Part shown: one piece after another, positions 51,137-60,715 of the stretch
Layout: each line of letters starts with the position of its first letter
Position numbering within the stretch: position 1 is the stretch's first letter
DNA from: Micromonospora sp. CCTCC AA 2012012
GTDB lineage: Bacteria > Actinomycetota > Actinomycetes > Mycobacteriales > Micromonosporaceae
Direction: 5' to 3'
Assembly (NCBI RefSeq): GCF_040499845.1
Contig: NZ_CP159342.1
Coordinates: 3,968,001 to 4,032,000 of the forward strand
Length of the DNA stretch: 64,000 nucleotides
Notes under the pieces: generated by a model
What the model was told of the DNA's origin: nothing
The model's input: only the letters and a program-made list of their open reading frames with translations
Database searches by the model: none
Translations under genes and position numbers: made by a program

Positions 51137-51625
51137 TCAGCTGCCGGAACACTCGTAGTCGACCGTCGCCGGGCTCTGCCCGAACATGTAGGACTGGACG
51201 GCGTGCGGGTCCACGGCGGCATCCACGATCCGGACCGGCTCCTCGGTGACCACGCCGTCGACGATCCGGAAGGAGCGGATCTCCTCGGTGTCGGGCTCAC
51301 GGGTCGAGACGAGCAGGTAGTGCGCTCCCGGCTCACCGGCGAAGGAGACGTCCGTCCGGGACGGGTAGGCCTCGGTCGCGGTGTGCGAGTGGTAGATGAC
51401 GACCGGTTCCTCGTCGCGGTCGTCCATCTCCCGCCAGACCCGCAGCTGCTCCATCGAGTCGAACTCGTAGAACGTCATCGAGCGGGCGGAATTCTCCATC
51501 GGGATGTGCCGGGTCGGGGTGTCGCTGCCCACGGGACCGGCGACCACGCCGCACGCCTCGTCCGGGTGGTCGCGGCGCGCGTGGGCCACGATCGCGTCGA
51601 CGATCGACCGGTCGATGCTCAGCAC
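51137..51625 (-). CDS. mec: JAMM-type zinc peptidase of the CysO pathway
   Basis: 162 residues. The MPN+/JAMM metal site is complete: an early Glu (DHPDEACGVVAG) and VIYHSHTATEAYPSRTDV (HxH...SxxD, ~res 77-94). In M. tuberculosis Mec cuts the CysO-cysteine isopeptide-like adduct to release cysteine. Here CysO carries a tail past its Gly-Gly, so Mec might also have to expose the GG terminus. The gene lies between DUF2017 and cysO, with 68 bp to cysO. Confidence 0.95.
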   Translation of the reverse strand: MLSIDRSIVDAIVAHARRDHPDEACGVVAGPVGSDTPTRHIPMENSARSMTFYEFDSMEQLRVWREMDDRDEEPVVIYHSHTATEAYPSRTDVSFAGEPGAHYLLVSTREPDTEEIRSFRIVDGVVTEEPVRIVDAAVDPHAVQSYMFGQSPATVDYECSGS

Positions 51626-51680
51626 GTCGCCCAGCCTAGCGCCTGCCGGTCGTCACCGGCGAGGTGGCGACCGTCACGGG

Positions 51681-52190
51681 TCAGTCGATCAGGGCGTTGA
51701 GCAGGGATTCCTGGAGATAGCCCAGGTAGGCGTAGACCGACAGTTGGAACACCCGGGACGAGGACGGGTCCTCGGCGACCGCGTCGTCCAGCTCCTCCCC
51801 CAGGTCCGTGCCGTCCTTGATCTCCAGCCGGACGCCCATCGCCAGCCGGGCGTCGTTGAGCGCCCGCAGCCACGCCTCGGCCGCCTCGGCGTCGAGGCGT
51901 ACCTCGCCGCCCGCGCCGCCGGCCTCGTCGGGCAGGGCGGCCAGGATCGCGCCGGCCTGGTCGATCTTCGCGGTCTTGAGGTCGCCCTCGGTGTACCGGC
52001 GGAACTCGGCGGTGCTCGCCGAGTCGTCCGGATAGACCTCGGGGAAGAGCCGGCCGACCACCGGGTCGGTGTGGTCGAAGCCGTCGGTGAGCAGGCCGAC
52101 CACCTCGGAGGCGACCTTGCGCAGCACCCGCACCTCGTCCACGGCGAAGGTGGCGACGTAACGGTCGCCCTGGCGCCGGAACATGCTCAT
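51681..52190 (-). CDS. DUF2017-family protein
   Basis: 169 residues, soluble and mostly helical ([22 protein letters not shown]..., [25 protein letters not shown], ending [18 protein letters not shown]). It matches the actinobacterial DUF2017 family, always encoded next to clpS. The ATG overlaps the clpS stop (ATGA), which suggests a shared role in N-end-rule or Clp-mediated protein turnover, but no biochemical function is established. Confidence 0.9.
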   Translation of the reverse strand: MSMFRRQGDRYVATFAVDEVRVLRKVASEVVGLLTDGFDHTDPVVGRLFPEVYPDDSASTAEFRRYTEGDLKTAKIDQAGAILAALPDEAGGAGGEVRLDAEAAEAWLRALNDARLAMGVRLEIKDGTDLGEELDDAVAEDPSSSRVFQLSVYAYLGYLQESLLNALID

Positions 52191-52477
52191 GACCGGTCCA
52201 CCGTGGCCCACAGCCCGTACGCGTGCAGCTGCGACGCGTCGTGCTCCATCCGCTCCCGGGCGCCGCTGGAAACCACCGCCCGCCCCTTGTGGTGCACGTC
52301 GAGCATCAACTGCTCCGCCTTCTCCTTGCTGTATCCGAAGAGCTTCTGGAAGACCCAGGTCACGTACGTCATGAGGTTGACCGGGTCGTCCCAGACGATC
52401 GTCACCCACGGCCGGTCCGAGACCGGCACCTCGTCGGTGTCCGGCGTCTCGACCGGTGCAACCTGTGGAGCCGCCAT
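52187..52477 (-). CDS. clpS: Clp protease adaptor ClpS
   Basis: 96 residues. The core [45 protein letters not shown] has the Asp/Asn and hydrophobic pocket residues that bind N-terminal Leu, Phe, Tyr or Trp of substrates, and the His of HHKG. It delivers N-degron proteins to ClpC/ClpP. ATG 52477 follows a G-run; ATG 52486 is an alternative. First gene of the leftward clpS-DUF2017-mec-cysO-cysM run. Confidence 0.96.
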   Translation of the reverse strand: MAAPQVAPVETPDTDEVPVSDRPWVTIVWDDPVNLMTYVTWVFQKLFGYSKEKAEQLMLDVHHKGRAVVSSGARERMEHDASQLHAYGLWATVDRS

Positions 52478-52592
52478 GCCCCCCATCGTGCCACCGGTTC
52501 CGGGGAACCGATGAACCGGAACGCCGGGTGGGCGCGGATCACCCGCCCGGGCGGCGGGAAACGGCCCGGGGCGACGGTCGGCCGCGCCGCCC

Positions 52593-54149
52593 TCAGGCGA
52601 GCAGGATGCCGTGGTCGACAGCATCGGTGAGCACCGCGCCCAACGAGAGACGGATCACCTCGAAGCGGCGGGACACCTCGCGGCACAGTTCGAGTTCCAC
52701 CTCGCGCAGCGCCCGCTGCGCCCAGGACCGCGCGGAGTTCGGGTCCTCGTTGCCGGGGCTGCGCCAGTGCTGCCAGCAGCCGCCGGAGAGCGCCACACCG
52801 ACCGGTGGCAGCACCTCGTCGCGCGTCGCGCCCGGGAAGCACTCCAGCGCCTCCATCGCCCCGGTGCCGCTCAGGCCGGCCACCCCGGCGGTGCTGGTGA
52901 CCAGGAGCACCCGGTCCAGTTCCCGGCCGGACGGGTGGTCGCCGAGCCCCCAGCGCACCGCCTGGGTGATCCGGCGGCGTACGCCCTCGGCCAGCGGCGC
53001 GCCGAAGACCCGCGCGGCGGCGTCGTCGACGATGCCCCGGACGGCCTCGTCGCACTGCGCCGTGGCCAGCAGGGACAGGGCCGCCATCTCGCCGTCGAGC
53101 AGCTGCGGCAGGCCGGCGCAGCCGACCCCGAAGACGATCTCCTGCACCACCCGCAGGTGGATGTTGGCCAGTTCCAGGGCGAGGTGCTGGCGGATCCGCC
53201 GGGCGCAGGACCGCGCCTGCCGGTCCAGCCCCTCGACGAGGTCGCCCGGGTCGAGCCCGGGCAGGACGTTGACCCGGCCGTGCGCTCCGGCCGGCACCGG
53301 CGGCTCCGCGCTGGCCCGGCGCAGTCCCTCGTCGGCGGCCCAGCCGACCAGCGCCCGACGCAGGGCGGCGTGCTCGGCCGGACGGACCGGGTGCCAGCGG
53401 GCACCGGCGAGGCCGGGCACGGCGGCGAGCAGTGCGGCGCGGTGGGCCGCCACGCAGACCTCGACCGGGTCGACCCGACGGGTGACACCGCGCGGGGCGG
53501 GTGGCCCACCGCGGCCGGGGGCGCCGGCCTCCCCCGGCCCCGCGCCGTCCGGCCCGGTCGGCCAGCCGTTCGCTCCCGGGGTGACGGCGAAGACCACCTC
53601 CACCGGGGCGCGGGAGATCTCGGTCAGCAGGTGCAGCTCGGCGGCGGTGAAGGCCTGGTCCGCGGAGATCACGAAGAGCAGCGCACCGGCCCGGCGGACC
53701 GCGTCGAGCAGGATACGGCCGCCGGCCACGCCGAGCGCACCGGTGTCGGGCGTGTCCAGGACGGCGAAGTGGCGCAGCAGCGGGTCGGGCAGGCTCAGCT
53801 CCACCCGGCGGGGCGGGCGGGCCAACGCCGGACCGGCCGCCAGCGGGTCGGCGCCGTACGAGTGCGGCTGGCGGTAGCCGGGGACGTACGCGGCGCGGGT
53901 CGGCACCCGGGCGTGGTTCACCACCAGGCAGCTGCCGGCGGGCACGGCGAGCATGCCCGGTTCGAGTTCGAGCAGGGCGGCGAGCACCTCGCGCCGGCCG
54001 GCGCCGGCCGGACCGGCGGCCACCACGGCCAGCGGTTCGTCCGGCCCCGGGGTGGTCTCGATCCGGTCGGGGCGCGGCGTCGCGCGTGGCCGGTCGGTCG
54101 ACCCGCCCGGGCCGGGCACGTCGACCGAGGGGAGAGGACCCGGCTTCAT
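52593..54149 (-). CDS. GTPase/dynamin-like protein with degenerate P-loop
   Basis: 518 residues. After ~40 Pro-rich residues, [22 protein letters not shown] (~res 42-63) looks like a Walker A loop whose Lys-Ser/Thr is replaced by Arg-Arg. [20 protein letters not shown] (~res 122-141) resembles the DTPG (switch II) region and [23 protein letters not shown] the next strand-helix of dynamin-like or Era-type GTPases; [11 protein letters not shown] sits where NKxD would be. The rest (~res 260-518) is helical with [18 protein letters not shown] near the end. Nucleotide hydrolysis is doubtful. Divergent from the LuxR regulator gene. Start ATG 54149 is best, as 54260 lacks support. Confidence 0.6.
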   Translation of the reverse strand: MKPGPLPSVDVPGPGGSTDRPRATPRPDRIETTPGPDEPLAVVAAGPAGAGRREVLAALLELEPGMLAVPAGSCLVVNHARVPTRAAYVPGYRQPHSYGADPLAAGPALARPPRRVELSLPDPLLRHFAVLDTPDTGALGVAGGRILLDAVRRAGALLFVISADQAFTAAELHLLTEISRAPVEVVFAVTPGANGWPTGPDGAGPGEAGAPGRGGPPAPRGVTRRVDPVEVCVAAHRAALLAAVPGLAGARWHPVRPAEHAALRRALVGWAADEGLRRASAEPPVPAGAHGRVNVLPGLDPGDLVEGLDRQARSCARRIRQHLALELANIHLRVVQEIVFGVGCAGLPQLLDGEMAALSLLATAQCDEAVRGIVDDAAARVFGAPLAEGVRRRITQAVRWGLGDHPSGRELDRVLLVTSTAGVAGLSGTGAMEALECFPGATRDEVLPPVGVALSGGCWQHWRSPGNEDPNSARSWAQRALREVELELCREVSRRFEVIRLSLGAVLTDAVDHGILLA

Positions 54150-54349
54150 CAGCGGCCTCCCGGTCGGGCGATCGGGTTGCGGTCCGATCGCGGGGAATGA
54201 TCCGGCGTCGGGGCCCGGATGCGGGAAGAGTACGGGCGATGCGGACGCATCGCTGAACACCTCGGATACTCACCAGTAATGGCCAGATTACTCAACTTCA
54301 GAGCGTGACGGTCCCCCTGCGGACGGAATTCCATCGATATGCTGCTCGG

Positions 54350-57028
54350 ATGAGTCGGTGGGACTTCGTCGGCCGAACGGATGAGCTCAACCGTCTGTTG
54401 TCGGCGGTCGGCCGCCCCCAGGGGCGCGGACTGCTCTTCAGCGGCAGCGCGGGGGTCGGCAAGAGCCGACTCCTGAGAGAGGGAGTCGCCGCCCTTCCGA
54501 CGGACCGGTACGCGGTCTGGTCCGCCTCCGCCAGCGCCACCACCGCCGCCCTCCCGTTCGGCGGGATGGTCCAGGTGCTCCCGGCCGACCAGCCGCAGGG
54601 GCTCTCCCCCGCCGGCATCCTCCGGTGGGCGGTGGACGTGCTCCAGGAGCAGGCCGCCGGGCGCCCCATCGTGCTGGCCGTCGACGACGCCCACCTCCTC
54701 GACCCACCCTCGGCCGCGCTGGTGCACCTGCTCGCCCGGGCCGAGAACACCACCGTCGTCGGGACGCTGCGCAACGGCGAACAGCTCCCCCTGCCGATCC
54801 GTGCACTCTGGACCGACGACCTGGTCGAGCTGGTCGAACTCGGCCCGCTCGGCGCGACCGAGACCACCGGGCTGCTCGCCGCCATCCTCGGCGGCCCGGT
54901 CGACGCCGGATCGGCCGAGCGGCTGTTCCGGCTCTCCGCTGGCAACCCGCTGCTGCTGCGCGAGCTGGTCCTCGCGGCGGCCGGCGGCGGCGAGCTGACC
55001 CGCACGTACGGGATCTGGAAGTGGACCGGCCGGCTGGAGCTGGCACCGAGCCTCACCGACCTGATCGACACCCGGATCGGCCAGCTCACCGACGGGGTCC
55101 GTTCGGTGGTCGAACTGGTCGCCTTCGGTGAACCGCTCGGCCTGCACCTGCTGGAGCGGGCGGTCGACCCGGCCGACGTGGAGACCGCCGAGGAGCGCGG
55201 CCTGATCAGCCTGGTCCACGACGACCGGCGGCTCAACGTCCGGCTGGCCCACCCGCTCTACGGCGAGGTGATGCGCCGGCAGTGCCCGGTGAGCCGGACC
55301 CGCCGCCTCCAGGCGACGCTGGCCGAGCTGCTCCAACAGGTCGGCACGCGGCGCCGCGACGACCTGCTCCGGGTGGCCGTCTGGCGGCTCGCCTCCGGCA
55401 CCGCCCAGGACCCGGCCCTGCTCCTCGACGCCGCCGCGCAGGCCTTCGGCCGGTACGACGTACCCCTGGCGACCCGGCTGGCGCGGGCGGCGCTGGACGC
55501 CGACGGCGGGTTCGACGCCGCGGAGCTGCTCGCCACCATCCTGATGTTCGGCGACCGGCCGGACGAGGCGATCCGGGTGCTCGACTCGGTCGCCGGGGAG
55601 ATCCGGTGCGACAGCCGGCGCAGCCGCTGGCTGACCGTGCGCGGCATGGTCAGCTACTGGGGGCTCAGCCGGGAGTCCACCGTGGAGGAGATCGCCGCGC
55701 GGGCCGACGAGCTGGCCGACCCGGCCCACCGGACCAGGGTCCGGGCGTTCGAGGCGATCATGCGGCTGCACCGCCTCGACACCGACACCGCGGTCCGGCT
55801 CGCCCAGGCGGTGCTGGACCGGCCCGCCGCCCCGGTCGCCGCCCGCGAGCTGGCCCGCTGCACGCTGGCCCACCTCCAGGCGGCGCAGGGCCGGTTCCGG
55901 CGCAGCGCCACCGCGATCGCCCGGGTGCAGGCCGAGGTGACCCGCTGGCGGGGCGACATGCCCTACCTCCAGCTTGCGATGGAGCTGGCCCGGGGCACCC
56001 GGCTGGCGCTCGCCGGCGACCTGGCCGGCATCGACGCGATCGTGGCCGACGAGTTCGCCGACCTCGCCGGGGCCGGCGACTTCCGGCTCGGCACCGGCTA
56101 CCTGGCCATCCTCCAGGCGTACGCGGCGCGGCTGCGCGGGCAGAGCGACAGCGCCCTGAAGACCAGCCTGGGCGCGTGCGCGGTGCTCGCCACCAGCCGG
56201 GTCTACGCCGGGCTGGCGCACGCCGAGCGGGCCCAGGCGGCCGCCCAGCGCGGCGACGCGGCGCACGCCGCCGAGGCGATGGCGGAGGCGGACCGCACCC
56301 ACGCGCCCGGGATGGCCGTCCTCTATCCGTGGCTGGAGCAGGCCCGGGGCGCGGTGCTCGCCGCCGGGGGTGACCTGGCCGGTGCCGCCAAGCACCTCGC
56401 CGCCCTCGCCGACCGGCTGCGCGCGGACGGGCTCGCCGGCCACGAGGTGCTGGCCCTGCTCGACCTTGTCCGGCTCGACCAGGCCACCACGCCGGTCGGC
56501 CCGACCTGCACCGACGGCAGCCGGCGTACGGTGGCGCAGCGGTTGACCGAGCTGTCCGAGCAGGTGGACGGGGTGCTGCCGCCGCTGCTCGCCCGCTACG
56601 CCCGGGCCGCCGCGGACGGCACCGCCGCCGAGCTGCTCGCGGTGGCCGACGGGCTCGCCGCCCTGGAGCTGACCGTCTACGCCGCCGAGGCGACCGCGCT
56701 GGCGCTGCACCGGCTGACCCGGGACCGCTCCGTCGCCTCGGGTGCCGCCCGGGAACGCCTCGCCGTCCTGCTCGGCGGCGCGGACGAGATCTCCACCCCG
56801 GCGCTGCGGCTGCTCCGGCCGGCGCTCACCGACCGGGAGTGGCAGGTGGCACGGCTCGCCGCCGACGGGGTGACCAGCCGCGCGATCGGGGAGCAGCTCT
56901 TCCTGTCCAGCCGGACGGTGGAGAACCACCTGCAACGCGTCTACAGCAAGCTGGGCGTGGCGGGGCGGGGTGAGCTGCGGGCCGCCCTGCGGTCGATGCC
57001 GGGCCACGACGGCGAGGATCCGGTCTGA
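54350..57028 (+). CDS. LuxR-family regulator with AAA+ ATPase domain (LAL-like)
   Basis: 892 residues. N-terminal STAND/AAA domain: FVGRTDELNRLLSAV, Walker A GSAGVGKSRLL (~res 33), Walker B RPIVLAVDDAHLLD (~res 104-117), then winged-helix and helical-repeat region (~330-800, TPR-like). The C-terminal LuxR helix-turn-helix (~830-885) reads LTDREWQVARLAADGVTSRAIGEQLFLSSRTVENHLQRVYSKLGV. Such LAL proteins are often pathway-specific activators of secondary metabolism or sugar use. No biosynthetic cluster adjoins; the divergent GTPase-like gene across ~200 bp is the nearest candidate target. Start ATG 54350; the frame from 54305 is less likely. Confidence 0.88.
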   Translation: MSRWDFVGRTDELNRLLSAVGRPQGRGLLFSGSAGVGKSRLLREGVAALPTDRYAVWSASASATTAALPFGGMVQVLPADQPQGLSPAGILRWAVDVLQEQAAGRPIVLAVDDAHLLDPPSAALVHLLARAENTTVVGTLRNGEQLPLPIRALWTDDLVELVELGPLGATETTGLLAAILGGPVDAGSAERLFRLSAGNPLLLRELVLAAAGGGELTRTYGIWKWTGRLELAPSLTDLIDTRIGQLTDGVRSVVELVAFGEPLGLHLLERAVDPADVETAEERGLISLVHDDRRLNVRLAHPLYGEVMRRQCPVSRTRRLQATLAELLQQVGTRRRDDLLRVAVWRLASGTAQDPALLLDAAAQAFGRYDVPLATRLARAALDADGGFDAAELLATILMFGDRPDEAIRVLDSVAGEIRCDSRRSRWLTVRGMVSYWGLSRESTVEEIAARADELADPAHRTRVRAFEAIMRLHRLDTDTAVRLAQAVLDRPAAPVAARELARCTLAHLQAAQGRFRRSATAIARVQAEVTRWRGDMPYLQLAMELARGTRLALAGDLAGIDAIVADEFADLAGAGDFRLGTGYLAILQAYAARLRGQSDSALKTSLGACAVLATSRVYAGLAHAERAQAAAQRGDAAHAAEAMAEADRTHAPGMAVLYPWLEQARGAVLAAGGDLAGAAKHLAALADRLRADGLAGHEVLALLDLVRLDQATTPVGPTCTDGSRRTVAQRLTELSEQVDGVLPPLLARYARAAADGTAAELLAVADGLAALELTVYAAEATALALHRLTRDRSVASGAARERLAVLLGGADEISTPALRLLRPALTDREWQVARLAADGVTSRAIGEQLFLSSRTVENHLQRVYSKLGVAGRGELRAALRSMPGHDGEDPV

Positions 57029-57044
57029 ACTCTAGGCTGGCACG

Positions 57045-58331
57045 GTGAGCACCCTTCGCCCCGCGCTGCTGACCGACCACTACGAGCTGACCATGGTCAG
57101 TGCCGCCCTGCGGGACGGCACCGCCCACCGCCGCTGCGTGTTCGAGGTGTTCAGCCGGCGGCTGCCCGCGGGCCGTCGCTACGGCGTGGTCGCCGGCACC
57201 GGCCGGCTGGTCGACATGATCCGCGAGTTCCGGTTCGACGCCGAGGAGGTCGACTTCCTGCGCCGTACCGGGGTGGTCGACGGGCCGGCCGCCGAGTGGC
57301 TGACCAACTACCGCTTCACCGGCGACGTCGAGGGGTACGCCGAGGGTGAGCTCTTCTTCCCCGGCTCCCCGATCCTCACCGTCTCCGGCGGCTTCGCCGA
57401 GTGCGTGGTGCTGGAGACGCTGGTGCTGTCGGTGCTGAACCACGACTGCGCGGTGGCCGCGGCGGCCGCCCGGATGGTCACCGCGGCCCGGGGCCGGGCG
57501 CTGATCGAGATGGGTTCCCGGCGGGCGCACGAGGAGGCGGCGGTGGCCGCGGCGCGGGCCGCGTACCTGGCCGGCTTCCGGTTCACCTCGAACCTGGCCG
57601 CCGGCCAGCGGTACGGCATCCCGACCGCCGGCACCGCCGCGCACGCGTTCACACTGCTGCACGACGACGAGAAGACGGCGTTCGCCTCGCAGGTGGCCAC
57701 CCTCGGCAAGGACACCACGCTGCTGGTCGACACGTACGACATCAGCCAGGGCATCCGGAACGCCATCGAGGTGGCCGGGCCGGAGCTGCGGGCGGTCCGG
57801 ATCGACTCCGGCGACCTGGCGGTCATCGCCCAGCAGTCCCGGGAACTGCTCGACTCGCTCGGCGCCACCGAGACGAAGATCATCGTCTCGGGTGACCTCG
57901 ACGAGTACGCCATCGCCTCGCTCGCCGCCGAGCCGGTCGACATGTACGGCGCGGGCACCGCGGTGGTCACCGGCTCGGGCGCCCCGACCGCCGGCCTGGT
58001 CTACAAGCTGGTCGAGGTCGAGGGGCGGCCGGTGGTCAAGCGGTCCGAGCACAAGGCCACCATCGGCGGCCGGAAGGTGGCCGTCCGCCGGCACAAGCCG
58101 ACCGGCACCGCCACCGAGGAGGTCATCGTGCCGCAGGGGGTGCCGGACCGGCAGGCCAACGACCGGCTGCTCCAGCGCTCGTTCGTGGTCGACGGCGAGC
58201 CGGTGGCGCTGCCCACCCTCGACCAGTCCCGGGAGCACCTGCGGGAGTGCCTGATCTCCATCCCCTGGGAGGGCCTGAAACTCTCCGGTGGCGACCCGGC
58301 CATCCCGGTGACCGTCGTACCCGCGAGCTGA
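57045..58331 (+). CDS. pncB: Nicotinate phosphoribosyltransferase
   Basis: 428 residues, GTG start. It joins nicotinate and PRPP to make nicotinate mononucleotide for NAD salvage. Family marks: LLTDHYELTMVSAALRDGTAHRRCVFEVFSRRLP at the start, GSRRAHEEAAVAAARAAYLAGFRFTSN, LLVDTYDISQGIRNAI and VRIDSGDLAVIAQQSRELLD (phosphate-binding region). It is followed 16 bp later by pncA, making a salvage pair. In mycobacteria pncB lies beside clpS; here two genes are inserted between them. Confidence 0.97.
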   Translation: MSTLRPALLTDHYELTMVSAALRDGTAHRRCVFEVFSRRLPAGRRYGVVAGTGRLVDMIREFRFDAEEVDFLRRTGVVDGPAAEWLTNYRFTGDVEGYAEGELFFPGSPILTVSGGFAECVVLETLVLSVLNHDCAVAAAAARMVTAARGRALIEMGSRRAHEEAAVAAARAAYLAGFRFTSNLAAGQRYGIPTAGTAAHAFTLLHDDEKTAFASQVATLGKDTTLLVDTYDISQGIRNAIEVAGPELRAVRIDSGDLAVIAQQSRELLDSLGATETKIIVSGDLDEYAIASLAAEPVDMYGAGTAVVTGSGAPTAGLVYKLVEVEGRPVVKRSEHKATIGGRKVAVRRHKPTGTATEEVIVPQGVPDRQANDRLLQRSFVVDGEPVALPTLDQSREHLRECLISIPWEGLKLSGGDPAIPVTVVPAS

Positions 58332-58347
58332 CAAGGAGCCGCTTCGG

Positions 58348-58929
58348 ATGAGCAACGCGCTGATCATCGTGGACGTGCAGAACGACTTCTGTGAGGGCGG
58401 CTCCCTCGCGGTGGCCGGCGGGGCGTGGGTGGCCGCCGGCATCTCCCGGCTGCTGGCCGCCGAGCCGGACCGGTGGGACCACGTGGTGGCGACGAAGGAC
58501 TACCACGTCGACCCGGGCGCCCACTTCGGCAACCCGCCGGACTACGTCGACTCCTGGCCCCGGCACTGCGTGGTCGGCACGCCCGGCTCCGAGTTCCACC
58601 CCGAGCTGGCGACCGCGCGGGTGGAGGCGATCTTCCACAAGGGCGAGCACGCCGCCGCGTACTCCGGTTTCGAGGGGCACGCCGACGACGGCGAGGGCCT
58701 GGCCGACTGGCTGCGCCGGCGCGGGGTGGACCGGGTGGACGTGGTGGGCATCGCCACCGACCACTGCGTGCGGGCGACCGCGCTGGACGCCGCCCGGGAG
58801 GGCTTCGCCACCACCGTGCTGCTCGACCTGACCGCCGCCGTGGCGCCGGCGACGCTCGACGTCGCGCTGCGGGCGTTCGAGGGCGCCGGGATCACCACGG
58901 TCGGCGATCCGGTGATCCGTACCGCATGA
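58348..58929 (+). CDS. pncA: Nicotinamidase
   Basis: 193 residues. It converts nicotinamide to nicotinate for PncB. Catalytic triad present: Asp in LIIVDVQNDFCEGGSLAV (~res 10), Lys in VVATKDYHVDPGAHFG and Cys in VVGIATDHCVRATALDA (~res 140); metal-site residues lie in DYHVDPGAHF. An AAGGAG site precedes the ATG. It forms a two-gene NAD-salvage unit with pncB. The same enzyme activates pyrazinamide in mycobacteria. Confidence 0.96.
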   Translation: MSNALIIVDVQNDFCEGGSLAVAGGAWVAAGISRLLAAEPDRWDHVVATKDYHVDPGAHFGNPPDYVDSWPRHCVVGTPGSEFHPELATARVEAIFHKGEHAAAYSGFEGHADDGEGLADWLRRRGVDRVDVVGIATDHCVRATALDAAREGFATTVLLDLTAAVAPATLDVALRAFEGAGITTVGDPVIRTA

Positions 58930-58994
58930 CCCGGTAACTGGTTTGCCGGTTGTCGTACCCGGCGTCGAGGATGACGCCGGAGGTACGGACCGTC

Positions 58995-60218
58995 ATGAAC
59001 CTGAAGCCTTACCGGGAGGCGCTCGCCCTGCCCGGTCTCCGGTCGCTGCTGCTGGTGTCGGTGCTGGCGCGCATCCCGCTGACCGCGGCCGGGGTGGTGC
59101 TCACCTTCCACGTGGTCCTCGACCTCGGGCTGAAGTACGCCGCGGCCGGCCTGGTCGGGGCCGCGTCGACCGTCGGCGCGGCGCTGGGCTCGCCGCTGCT
59201 CGGTCGGCTGGTGGACCGGCGTGGGCTGCGACCGGTGCTCGCCCTGACCACGGTCGCCGAGGGCGTCTTCTGGTTCAGCGCCCCGACGCTCTCCTACCGG
59301 GTGTTGCTGCCGGCGGCCTTCCTCGCCGGGCTGCTCGCCCTGCCGGTCTTCTCGGTGGTCCGCCAGTCGGTGGCCGCGCTGGTCCCGGCGCAGCGGCGTC
59401 GCCCGGCGTACGCGCTGGACTCGATGTCGGTGGAGCTGTCGTTCATGGTCGGCCCGGCGCTGGCCGTGGCGCTCGCCACCGCCGTCTCCCCGCGTACCAC
59501 CCTCTGGGCGGTCGGTGCCGGGATGGTCGCCGCCGGGGTGGGTTTCTGGCTGCTGGACCCGCCCATCCGCAGCGCCGACGAGCCGGCCGGCCCGCACCGG
59601 AAGGTCCCCCGCCGCGAGTGGCTGACCCCGCGGCTGCTCGCCGTGCTGGCGGTCAGCCTGGCGGCCACCCTGGTGCTCGGCGGGACCGACGTGGCGGTGG
59701 TCGCCGTGCTCCGGGCGGGCGGCGAGCTGAGCTGGACGGGCGTCGTCCTGGCCAGCTGGGCGGTCGCGTCGCTGATCGGCGGCTTCGCGTACGGGGCGGT
59801 CAGCCGCTCCTTCTCGCCGCTGCTGCTGATGGCCGCGCTGAGCCTCTGCACCATCCCGGTGGGGCTGGGCGGGGCGCACTGGTGGCTGCTCTGCCTGGCG
59901 CTCGTGCCGGCCGGCGCGCTCTGCGCCCCGACCATCGCCGCCACCTCCGACGCGGTGAGCCGGCTCGCCCCGGCCGGCGTACGCGGTGAGGCGATGGGCC
60001 TGCACGGCTCGGCGGTCACCGTCGGCATCGCGGTGGGCGCCCCGCTCGCCGGTGCGGTGATCGACGCCTCGGTGCCGCTGTGGGGGTTCGCGGTGACCGG
60101 CGCGATCGGTGCGCTGGTCGCGTTGGCGGTGCTCCCCGTCGAGCTGCGCCACCGCCGGTCCGCGCCGCCCACCGACGCAGCAGCGCCGGAACTGGCCCCC
60201 GCCCCCGCCTCGCTCTGA
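58995..60218 (+). CDS. Major facilitator superfamily transporter
   Basis: 407 residues with twelve predicted helices. The loop between helices 2 and 3 has GRLVDRRGLRPVL, the MFS motif A, and helix 5 begins GPALAVALATAV. The family is that of drug:H+ antiporter-type efflux carriers; no substrate can be read from the sequence. ATG 58995 with GGAGGT upstream is preferred to 58971 or 58950. Though it follows pncBA by 65 bp on the same strand, a link with NAD salvage (for example nicotinate uptake) is only possible. Confidence 0.85.
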   Translation: MNLKPYREALALPGLRSLLLVSVLARIPLTAAGVVLTFHVVLDLGLKYAAAGLVGAASTVGAALGSPLLGRLVDRRGLRPVLALTTVAEGVFWFSAPTLSYRVLLPAAFLAGLLALPVFSVVRQSVAALVPAQRRRPAYALDSMSVELSFMVGPALAVALATAVSPRTTLWAVGAGMVAAGVGFWLLDPPIRSADEPAGPHRKVPRREWLTPRLLAVLAVSLAATLVLGGTDVAVVAVLRAGGELSWTGVVLASWAVASLIGGFAYGAVSRSFSPLLLMAALSLCTIPVGLGGAHWWLLCLALVPAGALCAPTIAATSDAVSRLAPAGVRGEAMGLHGSAVTVGIAVGAPLAGAVIDASVPLWGFAVTGAIGALVALAVLPVELRHRRSAPPTDAAAPELAPAPASL

Positions 60219-60497
60219 CCCCACCCGCCCGCAGCGGCGGCCTCCACCCCGCACCATATCCGGCGTGCCTCGGTGCGCCCCGACGTGCCCCGGCGTGCCC
60301 CGCAGCACCACGGCGGGCCTCGCCGCACGCCGCGACGGGCACCCCACCCGCCGGACGCCCGAGCCCCGCCCGCCGCCCGCCGAACGCCACGCGCCGCATG
60401 CCACCCGCCGGACGCCGCACGCCAGCCGCCGGACTCCGGACGCCGGCCCAGATCGTGCTCGATCCAGGAACTAGTGGCCTCCGGGCCCGTCCGACAC

Positions 60498-60518
60498 CAC
60501 TCGATCCCGGATCGAGTG
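60498..60518. terminator. Perfect hairpin in the gap after the MFS gene
   Basis: CACTCGATCC-C-GGATCGAGTG, a 10-bp stem. It sits 280 bp beyond the MFS stop, so it may be a terminator or a binding site. Confidence 0.4.
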
Positions 60519-60526
60519 CCAAACTG

Positions 60527-60640
60527 CGGACGCCACACGGACGCCACACGGGAGCGGGCGGACGCCACACGGACGCCACACGGACGCCACGCGGGAGCGG
60601 GCGGACGGCGCGCGGGAGCGGGCAGCGGGTGCGGGGAGGG
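60527..60640. repeat. 11-bp CGGACGCCACA repeat array
   Basis: CGGACGCCACA/G units recur at ~11-bp steps, broken twice by CGGGAGCGGG. Together with low-complexity C-rich sequence from 60219 this makes ~450 bp between the MFS and ctaD genes without a believable gene. Confidence 0.7.
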
Positions 60641-60662
60641 CGCGCAAGGAGGCACAACGGCG

Positions 60663-60698
60663 ACGGGCGCCGCACCCGGTTGGGATTGCGGCGCCCGT
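60663..60698 (-). terminator. Terminator after ctaD
   Basis: 12-bp perfect stem (60663-60674 with 60687-60698) and 12-nt loop, ending 18 bp past the ctaD stop. Confidence 0.8.
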
Positions 60699-60715
60699 GG
60701 CGCGGTGAGTGCGGG

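Noticed and set aside
58938..58994. pncBA and the MFS gene as one nicotinate uptake and salvage operon
   Set aside because: They are on one strand with a short gap, but the MFS motifs are generic and nothing in the sequence shows nicotinate transport.
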